Assembly (NCBI GenBank): GCA_964570825.1
Contig: CAZMZJ010000005.1
Coordinates: forward strand, 62,001 to 126,000
Direction: 5' to 3'
Source of the DNA: UMGS1002 sp964570825
Lineage (GTDB): Bacteria; Bacillota; Clostridia; Oscillospirales; CAG-272
Length of the DNA stretch: 64,000 nucleotides
A program made the position numbers and the translations under genes. Every line of letters starts with the position of its first letter. Within the stretch, counting starts at the first letter, position 1. Below are positions 7,328 through 15,641 of the stretch, one piece after another. Under the pieces are notes generated by a model. The model saw nothing but the letters and a program-made list of their open reading frames with translations, had not been told where the DNA came from and did no database searches.

Positions 7328-9568
7328 ATGGCAAAAAAACACAGAACCTCAAATGAAACCGAAGAAATAAAGGCTGCTCCAGTGCAGCAGCAGCTAATAA
7401 CCGAAACAATAGAAAAAAATTTCATGCCCTACGCGATGAGCGTCATAGTGTCCCGCGCCATTCCCGAAATAGACGGCCTCAAGCCTGCCCACCGCAAGCT
7501 GCTTTACACAATGTATAAAATGGGGCTGCTCACCGGAGGACGCACAAAGAGCGCCAACGTAGTCGGCCAGACCATGAAGCTGAACCCGCACGGCGACATG
7601 GCGATATATGATACTCTTGTCCGCCTTACCCGTGGCAACGAAACCCTGCTGCATCCGTTTATAGACTCGAAGGGCAGCTTTGGCAAGCAATACTCGTCGG
7701 ACATGAAATGCGCGGCGGCGCGCTATACGGAAGTCAAGCTTGACGCCTTTGCCGCCGAAATGTTCCGTGGCATAGACAAAAACGCAGTCGACTTTACCGA
7801 CAACTACGACGGCACCATGCAGGAGCCCGTGCTGCTTCCGTGTACTTTCCCGAATATTCTCGTCATGCCGAACATAGGGATTGCCGTCGGCATGGCGTCG
7901 AACATCTGCTCGTTCAATCTTGCCGAAGTCTGCGACGGCACGATAGCCGTTCTGAAAAATCCCGGAACTACCGTAAGCAGGCTCATGGAAATAATCAAGG
8001 CTCCCGATTTTCCCGGCGGCGGCGCGATAATATATGACCGTGACGCTATGCGCGAGATATACGAAACCGGCTCCGGCTCGGTGCGTATACGGTCGCGTTA
8101 CAGCTACGACAAGGAATCCAACTGCATCGACATAACCCAGATTCCCTACTCGACCAGCATCGAGCTGATAATGAGCCGGATGGCGGAACTGATCAAGGAA
8201 GGGAAACTGAAGGAGGTCACCGATTTCCGGGATGAAATTGACTTGTCCGGCTTCAAGCTGACAGTGGACATCCGCCGCGGCACCGACCCGGACAAGCTGA
8301 TGCAGAAGCTTTTCAAAATGACTCCGCTTGAGGACAGCTTCAAGTGCAACTTCAACGTGCTGATAAATTCGGTCCCCCGCCAGATGGGGGTGCTTGAAAT
8401 AATCAACGAGTGGATAAAGTTCCGCATTTCCTGCGTCAGGCGCGAGCTTACCTTTGACCTTGATAAGAAGAAGGAGAAGCTTCATCTTCTTTTGGGTCTT
8501 GCGAAAATCCTGCTTGACATTGACAAAGCAATCCGCATAATCCGCCAGACCGAGAAGGAGGACGAGGTTGTCCCCAACCTGATGAAGGGGTTCGCCATAG
8601 ACGGGATACAGGCTGAGTATATTGCCGAAATAAAGCTCAGGCATCTTAACCGTGAATATATACTCAACCGTGTCAGCGAGATTGAGGGTTTGCAGAAAGA
8701 GATTGCCGAGCTTGAGGAGCTTCTCGGCGACGAGCTGAAAATAAAATCATATATCGCCGCGCAGCTTGTTGAAATAAAGAAGAAGTACGGACAGCCCCGC
8801 CGCTCGCAGATAATCGGCGCGGAAGCCATTGTTGAATACAACGAGGAAGACCACATAGAGAATTACAATGTCCACCTTGTGTTAACTAAGGAGGGCTATT
8901 TCAAAAAAATCACGCTGCTCTCGCTGCGTGCGAGCGACAATCATCTTTTCAAGGAGGGCGACTCGATACTGCAGGAATTCGACTCCGAGAATAAAAGCGA
9001 TATAGTGTTCTTCACCGACAAGGCGCAGATGTACCGCGCTAAAATCAACGATTTCGACTGCGTCAAGGCGTCGGTGATGGGCGATTATATTCCGACAAAG
9101 CTCGGCATGGACAGCGGAGAGAAGCCGATTCTGATGCTTGCGCAGCCCGAGTGCGACTTTCCAGAAGGCGACAATATGGTTTATATTTTTGAGAACGGCA
9201 AGGGCGTGCGGATACCGGTATCGGCATATCAGACGAAGGGCAACCGCCGCAAGCTGACAAGCGCCTACTCTGCCGCCTCGCCGGTTGTCGCAGCCTTCTA
9301 CGAACACGAGCCATTCGATATAATGATAATAACCGACGTAGGCCGCGCCGTCGTCGTCAAGTCTTCCCTGCTCTCGCTGAATACCACAAGGACGTCCAGC
9401 GGGACGATGGTAATCACCCTGAAGAAGGGACAGAAAGTCATATCCGCAATAAAGGACTTTGCGGAAAAATACGGCGATATGAAGGGCTACCGCAAGCTCA
9501 AGATACCCGCCGCGGGCGTTCCGCTTGCCGAAAAGGACATAGACGCCCGTCAAATAAAAATAGAATGA
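7328..9568 (+). CDS. parC: Type IIA topoisomerase subunit A (ParC/GyrA-like)
   Basis: DNA-cleaving subunit of a type IIA topoisomerase. 746 residues, shorter than typical GyrA (about 820-870). The winged-helix/tower part has NFMPYAMSVIVSRAIPEIDG, GLKPAHRKLLY and CAAARYTEVKL with the DNA-linking Tyr133. The quinolone-pocket equivalent is NPHGDMAIYDTLV. The coiled-coil gate spans about residues 360-510. The C-terminal third has beta-pinwheel-like blades (for example YNVHLVLTKEGYFKK and VYIFENGKGVRIPVSAY), but no clear GyrA-box QRRGGKG was seen. This fits topoisomerase IV better than gyrase. The ATPase partner (ParE/GyrB) is not beside it. It overlaps or abuts the following 41-residue ORF. Confidence 0.88.
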   Translation: MAKKHRTSNETEEIKAAPVQQQLITETIEKNFMPYAMSVIVSRAIPEIDGLKPAHRKLLYTMYKMGLLTGGRTKSANVVGQTMKLNPHGDMAIYDTLVRLTRGNETLLHPFIDSKGSFGKQYSSDMKCAAARYTEVKLDAFAAEMFRGIDKNAVDFTDNYDGTMQEPVLLPCTFPNILVMPNIGIAVGMASNICSFNLAEVCDGTIAVLKNPGTTVSRLMEIIKAPDFPGGGAIIYDRDAMREIYETGSGSVRIRSRYSYDKESNCIDITQIPYSTSIELIMSRMAELIKEGKLKEVTDFRDEIDLSGFKLTVDIRRGTDPDKLMQKLFKMTPLEDSFKCNFNVLINSVPRQMGVLEIINEWIKFRISCVRRELTFDLDKKKEKLHLLLGLAKILLDIDKAIRIIRQTEKEDEVVPNLMKGFAIDGIQAEYIAEIKLRHLNREYILNRVSEIEGLQKEIAELEELLGDELKIKSYIAAQLVEIKKKYGQPRRSQIIGAEAIVEYNEEDHIENYNVHLVLTKEGYFKKITLLSLRASDNHLFKEGDSILQEFDSENKSDIVFFTDKAQMYRAKINDFDCVKASVMGDYIPTKLGMDSGEKPILMLAQPECDFPEGDNMVYIFENGKGVRIPVSAYQTKGNRRKLTSAYSAASPVVAAFYEHEPFDIMIITDVGRAVVVKSSLLSLNTTRTSSGTMVITLKKGQKVISAIKDFAEKYGDMKGYRKLKIPAAGVPLAEKDIDARQIKIE

Positions 9569-9585
9569 ATCCGGAGGAAAATTCA

Positions 9586-9711
9586 ATGTCGGAATCAAGG
9601 AAGCATATATCCAAAAGAGATCTCATGATCCGCGTCATCTGCGGAATTCTCGCATTTTTGATGGTCGGAAGCATCGCGTACTACACTCTGGCATTTCTGA
9701 TATTCAATTAA
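9586..9711 (+). CDS. 41-residue single-pass membrane peptide
   Basis: A small ORF directly after parC, starting at ATG 9586 with GGAGG at 9573-9577 and ending in TAA at 9709-9711. It encodes a basic N-terminus (SESRKHISKRDLMIRV) and one hydrophobic helix, residues about 16-40, starting IRVICGILAFLMVGS. A second in-frame ATG at 9565 overlaps the parC stop, but the ribosome site favours 9586. Predicted as N-in single-pass membrane peptide. I do not recognise a named family. Position, ribosome site and membrane helix support it as real. Confidence 0.7.
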   Translation: MSESRKHISKRDLMIRVICGILAFLMVGSIAYYTLAFLIFN

Positions 9712-9714
9712 CCG

Positions 9715-9741
9715 AAGAAGAATAAGAAGAATAAGAAGAAG
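9715..9741 (+). repeat. Three 9-bp tandem repeats upstream of deoC
   Basis: AAGAAGAAT, AAGAAGAAT, AAGAAGAAG in direct succession, followed by the GAG of the deoC ribosome site (AAGGAG, from 9738). Only 3 nt separate the array from the stop of the 41-residue gene. Confidence 0.8.
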
Positions 9742-9751
9742 GAGAAAGGCC

Positions 9752-10417
9752 ATGACAAATCAGGAGATACTCAGATACGTCGATCATACTCTGCTCGCCC
9801 CGACCGCGACCGAAGCGGATATCAGGACAGTATGCGATGACGCCGTAAAATACGGCTGCGCCTCGGTCTGCATACCGAACACGCATATAAGGTTTGCCTC
9901 GGAGTATGTCAAAGGCAGGATCAGGATCTGCGCCGTAGTCGGGTTCCCGCTCGGTTACTCTGCTACCGAAACCAAGTGCTTTGAAGCAAAGAAGGCCCTA
10001 TCCGACGGCGCATCCGAAATCGACATGGTCGCAAACATCTGCCGGATCAAAGAAGGAAGGTTCGGCGAGGTGCAAAGCGATATTGCGGCGGTCAGGGAGG
10101 CAGTCGGGGACCATGTGCTGAAAGTCATAATAGAAACCTGCCTTCTTACCGCGGAAGAAAAAATCCGCATGTGCGATGTTGTATATAATGTAGGCGCCGA
10201 CTATATTAAGACATCGACCGGCTTTTCGTCCGGCGGCGCGACCCGCGAAGACGTGGCTCTTTTTGCCGCGCATATAAAAGGCGGGCTGAAAATTAAAGCG
10301 GCCGGGGGCATAAAAAGCTTTCAGGACGCTGAGGAATACATCAGGCTGGGCGCATCGAGGCTCGGCACAAGCTCTCTTGTAAAAATAATGAAAAAGGAAG
10401 AATCCGGTTCATATTGA
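9752..10417 (+). CDS. deoC: Deoxyribose-phosphate aldolase
   Basis: Splits 2-deoxyribose 5-phosphate into glyceraldehyde 3-phosphate and acetaldehyde in deoxynucleoside catabolism. 221 residues, typical. It begins YVDHTLLAPTATEADI and contains ASVCIPNTHI, CAVVGFPLGYSATETK and SEIDMVANI. The Schiff-base lysine is in ADYIKTSTGFSSGGAT, and the phosphate-binding part is KAAGGIKSFQDAEEYI and GASRLGTSS. The ATG is 8 nt after a strong AAGGAGAAAGG site. The amidohydrolase follows after 25 bp and likely shares the transcript. No other deo gene is present nearby. Confidence 0.96.
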   Translation: MTNQEILRYVDHTLLAPTATEADIRTVCDDAVKYGCASVCIPNTHIRFASEYVKGRIRICAVVGFPLGYSATETKCFEAKKALSDGASEIDMVANICRIKEGRFGEVQSDIAAVREAVGDHVLKVIIETCLLTAEEKIRMCDVVYNVGADYIKTSTGFSSGGATREDVALFAAHIKGGLKIKAAGGIKSFQDAEEYIRLGASRLGTSSLVKIMKKEESGSY

Positions 10418-10442
10418 AACTGAACCGTAAACGAACCGACCG

Positions 10443-11255
10443 ATGATAATAGATTTTCACACTCACTGTTTTCCGGATTCTCTTGCGCCCCGAGCGCTCG
10501 GGCAGCTCAGGGAGCACGCGCTTGACAATCCTAATTTTCCCTGCACCGACGGCACCCTGAAGGGCACCGAGGAGCATCTTAAGTCACAGGGCGTCGACCG
10601 CGGCGTGATCTGCAATATAGCAACCAACGCGCGCCAGCAGCACAACGTAAACACCTTTGCCATCAGCATCAAACAGACAAGCAAAATGCTATACTCTCTC
10701 GGCTCGCTTCATCCGTATGGCGAGGACAAGCGCGGCGAGCTGCTCCGGCTGCGCGAGGCAGGCATTAAGGGAATCAAAATCCACCCGGACTACATGGGCA
10801 TAGATATCGACAAACCGGAGTACGGCGAGATTTTCGAGCTGTGCTGCGAGATGGGCTTTTTCGTAGTCACGCACGCCGGACTTGACCCCATATCCCCCGA
10901 GCATCTGCACGCCGATCCGAAAATGATTTCGGCTGTTCTTGACCGTTATCCCGGCCTGCGTCTTATAGCGGCGCATCTGGGAGGATTTGCCCGTTTAGAC
11001 GGAGTGCTTGAGCATCTTGTTGGGAAGAAGAACGTCTGGTTTGACACCTCGATGTCCTCTCAGCGTCCCGAAAGGATTGAGGGCCTGCACCGTATCCTTC
11101 GCGAGCATGACCCTGACCGGCTTCTCTTCGGCTCCGACACGCCGTGGTCATTCGCAAAGGACGAAATAAATTTCATATACTCGGCAAAACTCGGCGACGT
11201 GAAGACTGAAAAAATCCTTTATAAAAACGCGCTCGCTCTGCTTGAGGACGAATAA
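10443..11255 (+). CDS. Amidohydrolase_2 family metal-dependent hydrolase
   Basis: 270 residues. The TIM-barrel amidohydrolase signature is clear: IIDFHTHCFPD at the N-terminus (HxH metal ligands), IKGIKIHPDYMG, VVTHAGLDP, LIAAHLGGFAR and LLFGSDTPWSF with the metal Asp. This fits PF04909, whose members include decarboxylases and lactonases, so the reaction cannot be named. The ribosome site is weak and translation may depend on deoC 25 bp upstream. A strong terminator follows, ending the plus-strand run that starts at coaE. Confidence 0.82.
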   Translation: MIIDFHTHCFPDSLAPRALGQLREHALDNPNFPCTDGTLKGTEEHLKSQGVDRGVICNIATNARQQHNVNTFAISIKQTSKMLYSLGSLHPYGEDKRGELLRLREAGIKGIKIHPDYMGIDIDKPEYGEIFELCCEMGFFVVTHAGLDPISPEHLHADPKMISAVLDRYPGLRLIAAHLGGFARLDGVLEHLVGKKNVWFDTSMSSQRPERIEGLHRILREHDPDRLLFGSDTPWSFAKDEINFIYSAKLGDVKTEKILYKNALALLEDE

Positions 11256-11316
11256 CTCCCAGCGATATTTATTTTTGGCGCAGCCATAAAATCCTAAGCA
11301 CGTATTCTACATAACG

Positions 11317-11352
11317 AGTCCGGGCTGAATATTTCAGCCCGGACTGTTTTTA
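11317..11352 (+). terminator. Strong intrinsic terminator after the amidohydrolase
   Basis: A perfect 13-bp stem AGTCCGGGCTGAA/TTCAGCCCGGACT with a 3-nt loop, followed by GTTTTTATT on the plus strand. The stop codon of the convergent S26 gene (11334-11336) lies inside the hairpin. Confidence 0.92.
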
Positions 11353-11837
11353 TTGGACTTAAGGAAAAACCCTTTAATTTTTAACGCAGCCCGACGGATA
11401 AAAAAAGCGCACCCGCGCAGCGGCATAAAGCACCAGAGCCTTGAATATACCCTTGAGCCGAAGCCGCTCAGGTCAATTCTTTTCCCGCTCCTGTAAACCG
11501 CAGAAACAACTGCCTCAATCTGGCCGTCCTCTATTCCATACTCTTTTATAAGCTGGTTGTCGCCGCACATAATATATCCCGATTTATTCTTCCCGATCAC
11601 GCGGTGCAGCGCATATTTGCCGTTTTTCCGGCGATACAGAACGATATCGTATTTACGCGCGCCGCCCTGAATTTTCTTTATAGCGACGCTGTCCCGCCCT
11701 TCCCTGAGCAGAGGCAGCATGCTTGTTCCGCGCGGCATGAAACGTAACTCGCCTCCCGTATCAGTGACCGCGCGCGCTATAACCATTATATCGTCAATCA
11801 GGTAACTGCGAATAGCCGTTTTGGTTTTCATCTCCAT
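11334..11837 (-). CDS. S24/S26-type serine peptidase, signal-peptidase-like
   Basis: 167 residues. RGTSMLPLL carries the nucleophile Ser39. LHRVIG carries His78, and CGDN at 91-94 carries a possible Asp. A Ser-His-Asp set is the archaeal/SipW-like (S26B) arrangement rather than the Ser-Lys dyad of bacterial Lep. No N-terminal membrane anchor precedes the Ser. The only hydrophobic stretch is near the C-terminus (about residues 130-155, with LWCFMPLRGCAFFIRRAAL), so topology is unusual for a signal peptidase. The gene starts inside the HprK-like gene (44-bp overlap) after an AAAGGGA site, so they are coupled. The substrate is unknown; see the operon entry. Confidence 0.75.
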   Translation of the reverse strand: MEMKTKTAIRSYLIDDIMVIARAVTDTGGELRFMPRGTSMLPLLREGRDSVAIKKIQGGARKYDIVLYRRKNGKYALHRVIGKNKSGYIMCGDNQLIKEYGIEDGQIEAVVSAVYRSGKRIDLSGFGSRVYSRLWCFMPLRGCAFFIRRAALKIKGFFLKSNKNSPG

Positions 11838-12558
11838 CGTTGTTGTTCCCTTTGCCGTGTATTGCCATAGCGCCGCACGCCACCTCGGCCGCCTTTTGCG
11901 ATATCGTGCATGAAAGCACCCAGCACGGAATATTTTTAACAGTCAGATCAAGCAGCGGCATCATCTTTTTTATTTCCTCCGCCTTGCGCGGAACAAGGAT
12001 CTGGCGAAGGAGCCTTGGGGTGATCTCATGATTCTGGGCGGGTATTATTGCATTCCGGCTGCCGCGCTCGAGGAAGCATATTGCCCCGAGCGGCGAGCGG
12101 ACATTAAGATTATAACCTTCTTTTCCGCACCATGGCGTGCCGTAAATATATGCGTCCCTGCCGAAAAAGCGGATTATCGGCTTATCTCCGTTGATTATCC
12201 GTGCGCGGCTGCCGAAGCGCTCGACCCACAATCGCGCGTGCGTCGTCTTTCCGGTGCCGCTCGGCGCGGAGAAAGCATAAGCCCTGCCGTCGAACTCGAC
12301 AACAGCCGAATGGAAGAGGAACGCGCCGTAATCGGGCATAATCCGGCAGATTTTCCGGTAAATGCAAATGCTTTCCGCATAAGCGGGAGAGACCGGCCTT
12401 TCGGACGCCTTTATTTCTTCGGCAATTTCCGAATCGCTTGCAGACGCCGTAAACTCTGTGGCGGCCGAATCGATACAATAATCGCGGCAGAGGCGCCTCA
12501 CTCCGTCATACCGGTTGTCAATGCCGACGTTTATGTCGGCAATCCTTATTGAAAACAT
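11794..12558 (-). CDS. HPr-kinase-like P-loop protein
   Basis: 254 residues. The core resembles the HprK C-terminal/PEP-carboxykinase-like fold. It has the P-loop SAPSGTGKTTH (97-107) followed by ARLW, then INGDKPIIR (Asp125) and YGTPWCGKEGYN, with FLERGSRNAI downstream. This combination is typical of small HprK-like proteins found beside PqqD-like and S24/S26 peptidase genes in Clostridia and in some RiPP clusters, such as lasso-peptide kinases. It is not a true HprK, because the N-terminal domain and the HPr-interacting signature are missing. The last 20 residues are Asn/Asp/Gly-rich. It lies 12 bp after the membrane protein gene and overlaps the S26 gene. The target is unknown. Confidence 0.72.
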   Translation of the reverse strand: MFSIRIADINVGIDNRYDGVRRLCRDYCIDSAATEFTASASDSEIAEEIKASERPVSPAYAESICIYRKICRIMPDYGAFLFHSAVVEFDGRAYAFSAPSGTGKTTHARLWVERFGSRARIINGDKPIIRFFGRDAYIYGTPWCGKEGYNLNVRSPLGAICFLERGSRNAIIPAQNHEITPRLLRQILVPRKAEEIKKMMPLLDLTVKNIPCWVLSCTISQKAAEVACGAMAIHGKGNNNDGDENQNGYSQLPD

Positions 12559-12570
12559 ATCTTGACCTTT

Positions 12571-13224
12571 TCAGTAAAACAGCTCGATGTTCCGGCGCGT
12601 GTACACGAGCATACGGCTTTGGATATATCTTGAATTGCTTGAGAGGTAGCGCCTGAAATTATCCGGCGAGCCTCCTTTGGTTTTATATGTGAGAATCGCG
12701 GCAGCCATATCGTGCTCGCCGGCGCCGTCGATTATGCGGCAGAGGGAAAGGATTACCGATTCGTCAGCCTGCTCGAACAGCCTGAAGAAGTCGCCGGTCT
12801 CGTCAAGCGCGATATCGCACAGCATTTTGAAAGCCGCGAGCGGCCTCATCGCCCCGCCCGGGCCAAACCTGTTTTCCGCTGAAAGCAGACCGGTCGTAAA
12901 GAGTAAAACATCGCTGCCGATATTTTCAGATATAAACCTTCCGACCTTGTCGTTGACCATGCGCCATGTAAGCTCAGACAGCGGGATATTGTGTCCTGAC
13001 AGCCTGTCGTAGAGGAAGTAGTTGGGCTCTCTGTCGCGCGAGAGCAGGATTACATAGGTATAAAGCCCCGCAAGCACGGCAAGCAATATCGAGCAGACAA
13101 TCAGGAGCGCGCGCTGCGCGGCAGAATCATTTCCCGACGCCGATAAAAATCCCAATAAAGCAAGCAGGGCCGACAAAAAGGCGGCTCCGCCGAAAAAAAA
13201 GTTTTGTTTCTGAATGCTGCTCAT
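12571..13224 (-). CDS. Membrane protein of unknown function, first gene of the HprK-like/S26 operon
   Basis: 217 residues from the ATG at 13224, chosen because AAGGGGG lies just upstream and a consensus promoter at 13277-13305 would fall inside the longer reading frame that opens at 13353. Two hydrophobic helices (about residues 9-29 and 40-62) form a hairpin. A cytoplasmic part follows with an acidic, helical look (for example ICDIALDETGDFFRLFEQ is not exact; the visible strings are LCDIALDETGDFFRLFEQ and LCRIIDGAGEHD). I do not recognise a family. It is followed after 12 bp by the HprK-like gene, so the three genes probably act together. Confidence 0.68.
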   Translation of the reverse strand: MSSIQKQNFFFGGAAFLSALLALLGFLSASGNDSAAQRALLIVCSILLAVLAGLYTYVILLSRDREPNYFLYDRLSGHNIPLSELTWRMVNDKVGRFISENIGSDVLLFTTGLLSAENRFGPGGAMRPLAAFKMLCDIALDETGDFFRLFEQADESVILSLCRIIDGAGEHDMAAAILTYKTKGGSPDNFRRYLSSNSRYIQSRMLVYTRRNIELFY

Positions 13225-13276
13225 CCGGCCTGTCCCCCTTGCGTCAGAAAAATCATTATGCAGAAAACTGTTTTTA

Positions 13277-13305
13277 ATTATAACAAAAAATCCGGATATT
13301 GTCAA
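13277..13305 (-). promoter_or_regulatory. Sigma-A-type promoter for the membrane protein/HprK-like/S26 operon
   Basis: On the minus strand TTGACA (13305-13300), 17 bp, TATAAT (13282-13277). Both boxes match consensus exactly, and the chosen ATG at 13224 is 52 bp downstream. Confidence 0.85.
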
Positions 13306-13404
13306 ACACTTTTCCACGCGCCAGCGGCGCTCGCTGAAAAAGCATAACGTCATATTAAAATATCAAACCGTATTATGAGCCTATGGCAGACTTTTCTCAG
13401 CCAT

Positions 13405-15492
13405 TCATGCGTCAAGTATGCTGTAATAATAAACCGGAAGCGCAGACCATCCGTGGCACAGGCTGCCGGCACCGTTGAAATCGGCCTCTCCCTTTATCGT
13501 CTCCCAGAAAGACGTTGCGCCCCTGTCAAGCATATAGCCGTAATCCCTGTCGATTTCGTCCAGAATTACCGGAGCGTACTTGTCACGGTCAACCGAAAGC
13601 AGCGCATCAAAGCGGAAACAGTTCATGCTGAGAGTATTCGGAACAGTCACAAAGCCGCAATTATCCCGGCCGTTTGAAGCAAGTATTCTCAGAATATGCT
13701 CTGTTTCGGCATTTTTCGCGGCGCCGCAAAGCAGGCACAAGGAATTTGTCAGGACGCTGTACCTTCCCCGCTGCCGGTTGTCATACGACTCAAAAAGTTT
13801 TGTTTTGCTGTTGTAGAACCTCCGGAAGACGGCATCAGCGACAGATTCCGCTGCTGATTTATAGCGTTCAGCCTCGGCTTTTTTTCCGAGCACAGACGAG
13901 ATGTCCGCCATAGCTTGCAGGCCGAGCGCCAGAAAGGCGTTAAGCGGGGCCTCGAACGCCGGGCTGTCCTCTATCATTTTGCCGCTCATTCCGTCGGACC
14001 ACTCGTAAAAATTCCAGCAGCCGGGAAAGCTCAGAACAAGTCCGGACCCTGTCGCATCTATCCGCGACAGAAACACCTTAATGAGCCGCTCAAGCGTCGG
14101 ATAAAGCTCGGCGGCTAAAGTCAGATCCCTTGAATAATCAAGATATTCCTTCACCTCGACAAAGTACATCAGAGAGAATGAGGGTATCGGGTAATCAATG
14201 CCGGCCGGGAAGCAAAGCGACAGAAGGCCGTCCTGCCGCACTCCCTTTGAGATAAGCACAAGAGACGCGCGCGGGAAGATATATTCTTTGAAAGCGTAAT
14301 ACCCCGCGAGCATCTGATTGCGGGAGTCCATCGTGTAAAGCGCCTGTTCCCTCCACGGGCAGTCCTCGTAATGCTCGTGCATACACTGGCGCAGCGTGTT
14401 TAAGCACACGTCCCAGATTCTTTTCCGGAGCTTGTTGTTATCCTTGAATTTGTATTCGCCGGTTTCCACAGGATACATTGTCGGCCTTATTCCAAGATAA
14501 TTGATTTTGATGCTGTCCACCGGCGCGAACAGCTGGACGTATCTGCATCCGAAGCGCCGGAAGGTGTTGAGATATTCGTTTCTTCCCTTGCGGCATCCTA
14601 CCTGCGCGCTGAAATTGCGCACGGCTGTCCGGCACCTGCCGTCGGCAAGGTGTTCGCCATACCCGATATCGACGGTGCAGGCGTCTGGGATCTCAATATC
14701 AAGGTCAAGGAAGCCGGCCGTCTCGCTTCCGAGGTCGGCGATGATGAAAACCCCGTCCCAGCCGGACTGTTTGCCTACAGTCAGCGGAAAGGAGCAGTCA
14801 TCGGTTTTAGCATCCGCGAGTTCGGCGTACTGCATTCTCAGCTCCGGCATCGCCCGTCCGTCTTTATATTTGTACGAGCCGAACCTGAACGGGCGCGCCG
14901 GCATTCTGTCATGAAGCTCAAGCTTTTTCACCGGGCGGAGATGAAAATTTCCTGTCATGCCAGAAACGGCGGCGCTGTTTCCGAAGCCCTCGCCTCCGCC
15001 AGTTATAAAGCCGTCGTACCCGTTAATATCATAGTGATAAGTCATGCCGAGCTGAACCGAGATATTCCGGCAGCCCCATGAAACGTAGTCGCGCGAGAGC
15101 CGCGAAAGCGTCTGCGGCGACGAAAAAGCGACTGCCCTGCCGTCCTTGACGACCTCGAAAATCAGGCCGGCGTTCCCTGTTTTGTAAGTCTGAGAATCCC
15201 GCCCGTAGTACCATACGACTATAACAAGACGGTTCTCGCCGTTTCTGACAAGACTGCCAATATCAATATCGTCATAGACCTTATAATCGGGGTAATCGGC
15301 ATACTGCCCGAAGGCGGCGAGCCTGCCGTTGAGGTATGCCGTATAATTGGAATCAGACGCAATCCTGAGCCTGAAGTTCCCGTCCTGATTTCCGTCAAAA
15401 AAGCACAGAAAATCAGCGTATTCGTCAGCTTTCGCGTTCGAATCCCGCCATATCCACACAGATTTTTCAAAAATCACAGCTTCATTCTCCAT
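13405..15492 (-). CDS. GH78-family glycosidase, alpha-L-rhamnosidase-like
   Basis: 695 residues with no signal peptide, so it is probably cytoplasmic. An N-terminal beta-sandwich (residues about 1-330) is followed by an (alpha/alpha)6 barrel with GH78 landmarks. These are YEDCPWREQALYTMDSRNQ at about 375-395, containing the general-acid Glu region, and GATSFWETIKGEADF followed by GSLCHGWSALPVYY near the C-terminus, containing the second catalytic Glu. Family members remove terminal rhamnose from plant or bacterial glycans. The exact sugar is uncertain because Clostridia carry many divergent GH78 proteins. It is divergent from a small DtxR-like regulator, with 149 bp between the starts. No transporter gene is adjacent. 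Confidence 0.8.
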   Translation of the reverse strand: MENEAVIFEKSVWIWRDSNAKADEYADFLCFFDGNQDGNFRLRIASDSNYTAYLNGRLAAFGQYADYPDYKVYDDIDIGSLVRNGENRLVIVVWYYGRDSQTYKTGNAGLIFEVVKDGRAVAFSSPQTLSRLSRDYVSWGCRNISVQLGMTYHYDINGYDGFITGGGEGFGNSAAVSGMTGNFHLRPVKKLELHDRMPARPFRFGSYKYKDGRAMPELRMQYAELADAKTDDCSFPLTVGKQSGWDGVFIIADLGSETAGFLDLDIEIPDACTVDIGYGEHLADGRCRTAVRNFSAQVGCRKGRNEYLNTFRRFGCRYVQLFAPVDSIKINYLGIRPTMYPVETGEYKFKDNNKLRKRIWDVCLNTLRQCMHEHYEDCPWREQALYTMDSRNQMLAGYYAFKEYIFPRASLVLISKGVRQDGLLSLCFPAGIDYPIPSFSLMYFVEVKEYLDYSRDLTLAAELYPTLERLIKVFLSRIDATGSGLVLSFPGCWNFYEWSDGMSGKMIEDSPAFEAPLNAFLALGLQAMADISSVLGKKAEAERYKSAAESVADAVFRRFYNSKTKLFESYDNRQRGRYSVLTNSLCLLCGAAKNAETEHILRILASNGRDNCGFVTVPNTLSMNCFRFDALLSVDRDKYAPVILDEIDRDYGYMLDRGATSFWETIKGEADFNGAGSLCHGWSALPVYYYSILDA

Positions 15493-15507
15493 ATTACATA
15501 AAATTTA

Positions 15508-15536
15508 TTGAAAACTGCTGAAATTTATGGTATAAT
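15508..15536 (+). promoter_or_regulatory. Sigma-A-type promoter for the small DtxR-like regulator
   Basis: TTGAAA (15508-15513), 17 bp, TATAAT (15531-15536). It leaves a leader of roughly 100 nt before the ATG at 15642. Confidence 0.8.
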
Positions 15537-15641
15537 AGCAGAAAACCCATTGAGAAACAATCGGCAGAACCGTCTTTTCGCATTGAATGAGGCGGGCAGC
15601 CGTCCCCGAAAATTACAAAGCCGAACCGGGAGGCAGTCTGA

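Noticed and set aside
6390..7409. 339-codon antisense ORF over ywlC
   Set aside because: It is a shadow of the Sua5 coding frame, with no ribosome site or recognised domain.
7394..8644. 416-codon antisense ORF over parC
   Set aside because: Shadow frame of a high-quality parC coding sequence.
13224..13353. N-terminal extension of the membrane protein before the HprK-like gene
   Set aside because: An exact consensus promoter (13277-13305) lies within it and AAGGGGG precedes the inner ATG.
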